Shown piece by piece: positions 1 to 5,870 of a stretch of DNA of 5,870 nucleotides. The stretch is from Candidatus Eiseniibacteriota bacterium (lineage in GTDB: Bacteria > Eisenbacteria > RBG-16-71-46 > SZUA-252), in NCBI GenBank assembly GCA_016880395.1, contig JAEHDN010000196.1, positions 1 through 5,870 of the forward strand, in the 5' to 3' direction. The notes under the pieces were generated by a model that searched no databases, was not told the origin of the DNA, and saw nothing but the letters and a program-made list of their open reading frames with translations. Each line of letters begins with the position of its first letter. The stretch's first letter is position 1. The translations under genes were made by a program, and so were the position numbers.

Positions 1-47
1 ATCATGCTCTCTTCGTCATCGACGATCAGGATTTTCTCGCCGGCCAC
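1..47 (-). CDS. pilR: PilR-type response regulator, 5' end only
   Basis: Only the first 15 codons and two bases are in the window; the gene continues past position 1. From GTG 47 the translation reads MAGEKILIVDDEESM. This is the first beta strand of a CheY-like receiver domain, with the paired acidic residues Asp10-Asp11 that bind Mg2+. GAGG lies about 8 bases upstream of the GTG (forward positions 56-59), inside the 22-base gap after the kinase stop. Its position directly after a PilS-type kinase in a pilBTC operon suggests PilR, an NtrC-family sigma-54 activator of pilin transcription. The output domain is not visible, so that part is inferred from gene order. A nearby ATG at 55 is out of frame with the receiver sequence and hits a stop after nine codons. 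Confidence 0.78.
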   Translation of the reverse strand, partial: MAGEKILIVDDEESM

Positions 48-69
48 TGGACCATCCTCACCGCTGGGG

Positions 70-1827
70 TTACGCCGCGTGCGCGACGGTGCGTGCCGGG
101 CGTTCGGCCTGGGGCAGCCACAAGCGCATCGTGGTGCCCACACCGACCCGACTCTCGACTTCCAGGTGTCCGCCATGGCGTTCCACGATCCGGCTGGCGA
201 TCGCCAGTCCGAGACCCGTGCCGCCCTGCTTCGTGGAGAAGAACGGCTCGAACACGTGCTCCAGATCCTGGGACGGGATGCCGGCCCCCGTATCGACGAT
301 CTCCAAGACGACGCGCGGCACGCCCGCCGGACGTCCCCATCCGTTCGGGGCCCTCCGGTCCTGCCGCACCGTCACCGATACCGTGCCTTCTCCGTCGATC
401 GACTCGAGCGCGTTGATCAGGAGATTCGCCAGCACCTGCTTCATCTGGTCCAGGTCCACCTGGACCCAGACGGAGCTTCCCGCGCGCTCGAAGGCGAGAC
501 GCTTGCTCTCGCCGGCACTCGGGTGCCGCCGCGCCAGCTCGACCACCTCACCGGCCAGCATCGCCGCGTCCACCGACTCCGTGCGGAGCGGACGCTCGCG
601 CGCGTAGTCGAGCAGCTCGCGGATGAACCGGTCGAGCCGCTCCGACTCGCGGACGATCAGGTCGAGGAGCCGTCCGTTCTCCCCCTCCACCTTGAGCTCC
701 CGCTGGAGCACCTCCACCGACCCGCTGATCGGGTTCAGGCAGTTGCGGATCTCGTGCGCGATGCCAGCCGAGAGCTGTCCGATCGCCGCCAGCGTCTCGC
801 CGCGCCGGATCTTCTCCTCGAGCGCCTTCACCTGGGAAAGGTCCTGGAAGAGCGCGATCATCCCGCGCCGCTCCCCCGCGCTCCCGAGCAGGAGGCTCGT
901 CGACATGCCCAGCGCCACCGTCCGTCCGTCCGCCGTGCGCACCGTCACCTCGTATCGGGTCCCCTCGACCCCCTGCTCCAGGGTCTCCCGGAGCCGGGAT
1001 GCGAAGGCTTCGAAGCCCTCCCGGAACACCTCGACGTAGTGCCGCCCCCGCACGGCGCCCGCCGGAATCCCGATGATCTCGCTCGCGGCGCGGTTCCAGT
1101 GCCGCACCTGCCCCCCCGCGTCGATGGTCGCGAGCCCGCTCGAGAGGTTCTCCAGAATGGTCTCCGTGTCGAACAGCGCCCGGTTGAGCTGGGCGCGCGC
1201 CTCGTTGAGCGCCTGGTCCCCCTCCCGCAGCGACCGCCCGATCGCTCCTCCGATCGCCCCCACGATGAAGAGGAGCGGCACGTACAGGATCAGCCGCAAC
1301 TGGAGCGCGGCCTCGCTCAGGCGCTCGGTCAGCCCGTACGCCATCGGCGGAACGAGCCCGGCGTGCTCCGCGACGTAGAACGCCGCGTAGGCGGCGGACG
1401 CGGCGCCGGCGAAGAAGAGCCCTCCCCGCACGTGCAGGAAGATCCCGCCCATCAACGGCGCCAGCAGGAACAGCGGCGCGAACTGGCTCGAGGTGCCCCC
1501 GGTGAACAGGAGCAGGTACGAGATCATCGCCACGTCGACCAGGAACTGCGTCGTCAGGAGCGCGTTCACGTCGGCCCCGCTCCGCACCGCGCGCGTGTAC
1601 GCGAAGCCGAGCCCGGACGACAGCAGGATCAGGAAGCCGAACGGGTAGTGCCGCGTCAGGCTGAGGCCCGTGTCCGAGAACGCGACCGCCATGGCCGCCA
1701 CCAGCGAGATCAGCGCGATCCGGCCGAAAATGACCGCGCGAACGGCCTCTCGCTGCCGCCGCTCGCGCTCGGGAAGTGCCGGCGCGGGCGGCACCCGGCG
1801 CGGCCTAGTGCCCGCCGGCGACCACAT
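70..1827 (-). CDS. pilS: PilS-type membrane sensor histidine kinase
   Basis: A 585-residue sensor kinase as called from ATG 1827 (574 if it starts at GTG 1794). Six hydrophobic segments lie at ~31-50, 61-78, 90-109, 116-132, 135-154 and 178-197, matching the six-helix sensor of PilS. A PAS domain follows (~219-330, with ENLSSGLATIDAGG and HWNRAASEIIG). The HisKA domain has the phosphoacceptor His358 in GIAHEIRN. The HATPase domain shows the N box (Asn468, Asn472), G1 DTGAG (512-516), F box FEPFF (526-530) and G2 GGTGLG (535-540). The H-box is unusual, with Cys363 where proline is normal. In known systems PilS phosphorylates PilR to control pilA. Assignment as PilS rests on domain order and on its place between pilC and a response regulator. 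A generic NtrB-family kinase is possible. The stop is TAA at 70, 22 bases before the regulator gene. ATG 1827 overlaps pilC by 23 bases and has no clear Shine-Dalgarno. Confidence 0.9.
   Translation of the reverse strand: MWSPAGTRPRRVPPAPALPERERRQREAVRAVIFGRIALISLVAAMAVAFSDTGLSLTRHYPFGFLILLSSGLGFAYTRAVRSGADVNALLTTQFLVDVAMISYLLLFTGGTSSQFAPLFLLAPLMGGIFLHVRGGLFFAGAASAAYAAFYVAEHAGLVPPMAYGLTERLSEAALQLRLILYVPLLFIVGAIGGAIGRSLREGDQALNEARAQLNRALFDTETILENLSSGLATIDAGGQVRHWNRAASEIIGIPAGAVRGRHYVEVFREGFEAFASRLRETLEQGVEGTRYEVTVRTADGRTVALGMSTSLLLGSAGERRGMIALFQDLSQVKALEEKIRRGETLAAIGQLSAGIAHEIRNCLNPISGSVEVLQRELKVEGENGRLLDLIVRESERLDRFIRELLDYARERPLRTESVDAAMLAGEVVELARRHPSAGESKRLAFERAGSSVWVQVDLDQMKQVLANLLINALESIDGEGTVSVTVRQDRRAPNGWGRPAGVPRVVLEIVDTGAGIPSQDLEHVFEPFFSTKQGGTGLGLAIASRIVERHGGHLEVESRVGVGTTMRLWLPQAERPARTVAHAA
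1792..1794 (-). other. Alternative GTG start for the pilS-type kinase
   Basis: Codon 12 of the long kinase reading is GTG. Starting here gives 574 residues, removes the overlap with pilC (whose stop is at 1805) and leaves a gap of about 10 bases. A weak AGG lies about 9 bases upstream. The removed residues (MWSPAGTRPRR) show no domain. The ATG at 1827 lacks a recognisable ribosome binding site, so either start is plausible, and ribosomes terminating pilC could reinitiate at this GTG. Confidence 0.4.
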
Positions 1828-3028
1828 TGATCAGCTTGAACATCGGCAGGTACATGGCGATGACCATCCCGCCGACCACGGCGCCCATGAACACGATCAT
1901 GACCGGCTCGATGAGGGACGTCAGCGCGTCGACGGCCGTGTCCACCTCCGAGTCGTAGAAATCCGCGATGCGCGTGAGCATGTCGTCGAGCGCGCCCGTC
2001 TCCTCGCCGACGGAGATCATCTGGACCACCATCGGCGGGAACACGTTGGACTGGCGCAGTGGGGCCGAGATCGTCTCGCCCTCGCGAATCGAGGCGCGCG
2101 CGGCCATGATCGCCTCCTGGACGACGCGGTTGCCCGCCGTCCGGGCCGTGATCTCGAGGCCGGTGAGGATCGGCACGCCCGAGGAGATGAGCGTCCCCAG
2201 GGTCCGCGTGAACCGCGCGACGGCGCCCTTGCGAATGACGTCTCCGAGGACCGGCACGCGGAGCAGGAGCCGGTCGATCTGCATGTGCCCGCGCTCGGTG
2301 GTGTAGTAGCGCCGGATCGTGAACACGAGGCCCACGATCACCCCGAGGATGGCCCACCAGAAGGAGCGCAGGAAGGACGAGAGCCCCATGACGATCTTCG
2401 TCGGTAGCGGCAGGTCGCCGCCGAACGCCGTGAACATGCGGGCGAACGTCGGGATGATGAAGATGAGCATGAAGGCGGTCGCGAGCACCGCGACCGTCAT
2501 GACCACGGCCGGATAGACCATGGCCCCCTGGATCTTCCGCTTGAGCGCCTCGGCCTTCTCGATGAACGTCGCGAGGCGCTGGAGGATGTCGTCGAGGATA
2601 CCGCCCGCCTCACCGGCCTCCACCATGTTCACGAAGAGCTCGTCGAAGACCTGGTTGTTCTCCTTCTTGGCAAGGGCCTCCGCCAGGGTCGTGCCCGCCT
2701 CCACCTCGCGCATCGTCTGCCCGATGATCGTGCGAAAATTCTCCTTCTCGGTCTGCTTGGAGAGGATGTCCAGGCACTGGACCAGCGGGAGACCGGCGTT
2801 GATCATGGTGGCGAACTGGCGTGTGAAGATGGCGAGATCGCGGGTGCTCACGCCGCTCCCGAACTTGGGCAGCGAGAACTTCAGGTCCCGCGGTTTCTCC
2901 CGGACCGAGGTGATGATGATCCGCTTCTTCCGGAGCGCCGCCAGGACCTCGTCCTGGTTCTCGAACGTCAGCTCCCCGGTCTGGACCTCCCCGGCGACGG
3001 TGCGACCCTTCCACACGTACACAGGCAC
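1805..3028 (-). CDS. pilC: Type IV pilus inner-membrane platform protein PilC
   Basis: A 407-residue integral membrane protein of the PilC/GspF family. It is the platform on which PilB and PilT act to insert or remove pilin subunits. The N-terminus VYVWKGRTVAGE (3-14) is the typical opening of the family. Two T2SSF domains follow. The first (~65-190) has the MVEAGEAGGILDDIL signature (135-149) and the second (~270-395) has SVGEETGALDDML (339-351). Three hydrophobic segments are visible at ~171-193, ~223-238 and ~371-394, the usual PilC topology. The start is GTG at 3028, supported by GGGGG about 8 bases upstream and by the family N-terminus. The stop is TAG at 1805, and the end of the gene lies at or inside the start of the downstream kinase gene. 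GspF is the alternative name if this were a type II secretion locus, but pilT makes PilC the better call. No damage is seen. Confidence 0.96.
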   Translation of the reverse strand: MPVYVWKGRTVAGEVQTGELTFENQDEVLAALRKKRIIITSVREKPRDLKFSLPKFGSGVSTRDLAIFTRQFATMINAGLPLVQCLDILSKQTEKENFRTIIGQTMREVEAGTTLAEALAKKENNQVFDELFVNMVEAGEAGGILDDILQRLATFIEKAEALKRKIQGAMVYPAVVMTVAVLATAFMLIFIIPTFARMFTAFGGDLPLPTKIVMGLSSFLRSFWWAILGVIVGLVFTIRRYYTTERGHMQIDRLLLRVPVLGDVIRKGAVARFTRTLGTLISSGVPILTGLEITARTAGNRVVQEAIMAARASIREGETISAPLRQSNVFPPMVVQMISVGEETGALDDMLTRIADFYDSEVDTAVDALTSLIEPVMIVFMGAVVGGMVIAMYLPMFKLINVVAGGH

Positions 3029-3049
3029 GATGCGACCCCCTGCGGCGGT
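3029..3049 (-). promoter_or_regulatory. pilC ribosome binding site in the pilT-pilC gap
   Basis: The 21-base gap carries AGGGGG about 8 bases upstream of the GTG start of pilC. This supports that GTG as the true start. No hairpin or promoter-like element fits in the gap. Confidence 0.65.
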
Positions 3050-4135
<1,086 letters not shown>

Positions 4136-4150
4136 GTTCCCCCCGAGCCG
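4136..4150 (-). promoter_or_regulatory. pilT ribosome binding site in the pilB-pilT gap
   Basis: The 15-base gap between pilB and pilT contains a run of six G followed by AAC immediately before the pilT ATG. This is a strong purine-rich Shine-Dalgarno-like site and it fixes the pilT start. The gap is too short to hold a promoter or terminator, which supports co-transcription with pilB. Confidence 0.7.
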
Positions 4151-5848
4151 TTACCGGTCGGCAGCCGTTTCCTTGAGGACCTCTTCGGCCGTGGTAAGTC
4201 CGTTCTTGAGCTTGATCAAGCCATCCGCGCGCAGCGTGAGCATTCCGTCCGCCACAGCCTGTTTCTTGATCTGGCTCGTGGGCGACCGGTCGAGGATGAG
4301 ATCCCGGACCTTCGGACTGATGGTCATGACCTCGTAGACGCCGAGCCGTCCGCGATATCCGGTGTTGTTGCAGTCCACGCAGCCCTTCCCCTCCTTGAAC
4401 GTGGCGTTCTTCGCGTCCGCATCGCTGACCCCCAGCTCGCGGAGGACTTCCGCGTGCAGCGTCACGTCGGTCTTGCAGCTCTTGCAGATCCGCCGGACGA
4501 GCCGCTGAGCCATGATCAGGTTCGTCGAGGACGCGACGAGGAACGGCTCGATGCCCATGTCGACCATTCGGTTGATGGTGCTGGGCGCGTCGTTCGTGTG
4601 GAGCGTGGAGAGGACCAGGTGGCCCGTGAGGGCCGCCTTGACGGCGATCGAAGCCGTGTCGATGTCGCGGATCTCGCCGACCATCACGATGTTGGGGTCC
4701 TGGCGCAGGAACGCGCGCAGCGCCGCGGCGAAGGTCAGCCCGACACCCTCGTTCACCAGCACCTGGTTGATCCCCTCGAGGTTGTACTCGACGGGATCCT
4801 CCGCGGTCATGATGTTGACCTCGGGCTGGTTGATCTTGGAGAGCGCGGAGTAGAGCGAGGTCGTCTTGCCGCTTCCGGTCGGACCCGTCACGAGCACCAT
4901 TCCGTAGGGCATCGCGATCGCCTTCGTGAAGTCGTTCAGCGCCTGCTCCTGGAAGCCGAGCTTGTTCAGATCGATGTTGAGGTTGCCCTTGTCCAGGATT
5001 CGCATCACGACCTTCTCGCCAAAGATGGTCGGGAGGCTCGAGACGCGGAGATCGATGTTCCTGCCCAGGAGGCGGAGCTTGATGCGGCCGTCCTGAGGGA
5101 CGCGGCGCTCGGCGATGTCGAGGTCGGCCATGATCTTGAGGCGCGAGGTGACCGCGGCCTTCATGCGGAACGGCGGGGACATCATCTCGTAGAGGGTGCC
5201 GTCGATGCGGAATCGCACCCGGAGGGTCTTCTCGTAGGGCTCGATGTGGATGTCGCTCGCTCCCTTGCGGACCGCGTCCGAGATGAGCGAGTTGACCAGC
5301 TTGACGACGGGAGCCTGCTCCGCTTCGCCGAGGAGGGCGACGTCCGGAACGTCGTCGGCCGAGTCCTCGAGCACCTCGATCTCGTCGTCGAGGCCGCGCA
5401 TGACGCTCTCGAACGTGGCGGCGGAGTCGTACGCCTTGTCGATCGCCTTCTTGATGGCCGACTCGGTCGCCACGCACGGCTGCACCTCGCAGCCGGTGAT
5501 GAACTTGATGTCGTCGATGGCGAAGATGTTGGCCGGGTTCGCCATCGCCACGGTGAGCCGGCGTCCCGCGCGGGAGATCGGCACCGCCTGGAACTTGCTG
5601 GCGACGTCTCCCGGGAGGAGCTTCACGAGGGACGGGTCGGGCGTGTAGTTCCCCAGGTCCACCGAGGGCACGCCGTAGAATTCGGACAGGAACTTCGAGA
5701 GGTCGTCCTCGGCGATCGCGCCGATCTTGATGAGGGCGCCCGTGATGTTCCCGCCCCCGGTCTTGATCTGGAGCTGGGCCTTTTGAAGAGCGTCGGGCGT
5801 AATGAGACGCGCTTCCAGCAGCTTGAGGCCGATGTTCTCCTGCTGCAC
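4151..5848 (-). CDS. pilB: Type IV pilus extension (assembly) ATPase PilB
   Basis: A 565-residue protein of usual PilB length. PilB is the cytoplasmic hexameric ATPase that powers pilin polymerisation through the PilC platform. Residues ~4-140 form an MshEN/GspE N-terminal-type domain, followed by an acidic linker (~151-177) and the conserved APVVKLVNSLISDAV and SDIHIEPYE segments (179-206). The core ATPase shows ERRVPQDGR (247-255), Walker A GPTGSGKTT (322-330, Lys328), Asp box TAEDPVEY (348-355), Walker B with Glu391 in VMVGEIRD, and His box TGHLVLSTLHTND (408-420). A tetracysteine metal-binding motif is present (Cys455, Cys458, Cys490, Cys493), which is typical of PilB/GspE and absent from PilT. 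The start is GTG at 5848, chosen because GAGGGG lies about 6 bases upstream and the N-terminus matches the family. The gene is 15 bases upstream of pilT. GspE of a type II secretion system is the alternative, but the adjacent pilT argues strongly for PilB. Confidence 0.97.
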   Translation of the reverse strand: MQQENIGLKLLEARLITPDALQKAQLQIKTGGGNITGALIKIGAIAEDDLSKFLSEFYGVPSVDLGNYTPDPSLVKLLPGDVASKFQAVPISRAGRRLTVAMANPANIFAIDDIKFITGCEVQPCVATESAIKKAIDKAYDSAATFESVMRGLDDEIEVLEDSADDVPDVALLGEAEQAPVVKLVNSLISDAVRKGASDIHIEPYEKTLRVRFRIDGTLYEMMSPPFRMKAAVTSRLKIMADLDIAERRVPQDGRIKLRLLGRNIDLRVSSLPTIFGEKVVMRILDKGNLNIDLNKLGFQEQALNDFTKAIAMPYGMVLVTGPTGSGKTTSLYSALSKINQPEVNIMTAEDPVEYNLEGINQVLVNEGVGLTFAAALRAFLRQDPNIVMVGEIRDIDTASIAVKAALTGHLVLSTLHTNDAPSTINRMVDMGIEPFLVASSTNLIMAQRLVRRICKSCKTDVTLHAEVLRELGVSDADAKNATFKEGKGCVDCNNTGYRGRLGVYEVMTISPKVRDLILDRSPTSQIKKQAVADGMLTLRADGLIKLKNGLTTAEEVLKETAADR

Positions 5849-5870
5849 GGTGGTCCCCTCAATGACGTTC
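5849..5870 (-). promoter_or_regulatory. pilB ribosome binding site and upstream edge
   Basis: Only 22 bases upstream of pilB are in the window. They include GAGGGG about 6 bases before the GTG start, a good Shine-Dalgarno. A TGA just before it could be the stop of an upstream gene, but the sequence is too short to tell. Any operon promoter lies outside the window. Confidence 0.6.

Noticed and set aside
48..69. A terminator or promoter between the kinase and regulator genes.
   Set aside because: The 22-base gap has no stem-loop followed by a T run and holds only a ribosome binding site.
26..340. A 104-codon minus-strand frame across the 3' end of the kinase gene and the start of the regulator gene.
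   Set aside because: It is out of frame with both genes and has no domain. The kinase C-terminal G2 box and the receiver N-terminus are both in other frames.
4..1830. A 608-codon open frame on the plus strand, antisense to the histidine kinase.
   Set aside because: Its translation is rich in Arg, Pro, His and Glu with no recognisable domain, while the minus strand encodes a complete kinase with all motifs. Long antisense open frames are expected in GC-rich genes because stop codons are rare.
1710..2407. Open frames on both strands overlapping the pilC/pilS junction, considered as a possible small extra gene.
   Set aside because: The products are His/Arg/Asp-rich repeats of GC-biased codons and lie over well-conserved PilC and PilS coding sequence.
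4151..5848. The possibility that this is a type II secretion GspE-GspF locus.
   Set aside because: The adjacent ATPase has the PilT-specific AIRNLIRE-like motif and no tetracysteine, and T2SS loci carry no retraction ATPase. A PilS-type kinase in the same operon also points to T4P.

Overview
The window is one co-directional minus-strand operon segment of GC-rich DNA that encodes the cytoplasmic and inner-membrane motor of a type IV pilus (T4P) plus its two-component regulator. In transcription order, from high to low coordinates, it holds pilB (extension ATPase, 5848-4151), pilT (retraction ATPase, 4135-3050), pilC (inner-membrane platform, 3028-1805), a PilS-type membrane histidine kinase (1827 or 1794 to 70) and the first 15 codons of a PilR-type response regulator (47-1, cut by the window edge). 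All gaps are 15-22 bases, and the pilC/pilS junction is either a 23-base overlap or a gap of about 10 bases depending on the pilS start. The genes are therefore almost certainly co-transcribed and in part translationally coupled.

The order pilB-pilT-pilC-pilS-pilR is the arrangement known from Myxococcus, Geobacter and related deltaproteobacterial lineages, and it also occurs in other high-GC Gram-negative phyla. The PilT residues around the Asp box and Walker B resemble Geobacter PilT4-like proteins from memory. The source is most likely a Gram-negative, high-GC bacterium of deltaproteobacterial or similar affiliation. I cannot place it more precisely from sequence alone.

Functionally, PilB and PilT are hexameric ATPases that dock in turn on the PilC platform to polymerise or depolymerise pilin. 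PilS is expected to sense pilin levels or membrane state and phosphorylate PilR, which in known systems activates a sigma-54 promoter of pilA. By synteny pilA would lie just beyond position 1, outside the window.

There is no gene-free stretch over about 60 bases, and I see no RNA gene, mobile element, CRISPR array, long repeat or terminator. The window looks like an intact, ordinary T4P locus. The points of interest are small: an altered H-box in the kinase, degenerate MshEN-type motifs in PilB, GTG starts on at least three of five genes, and an ambiguous pilS start. I do not see an undescribed system here.
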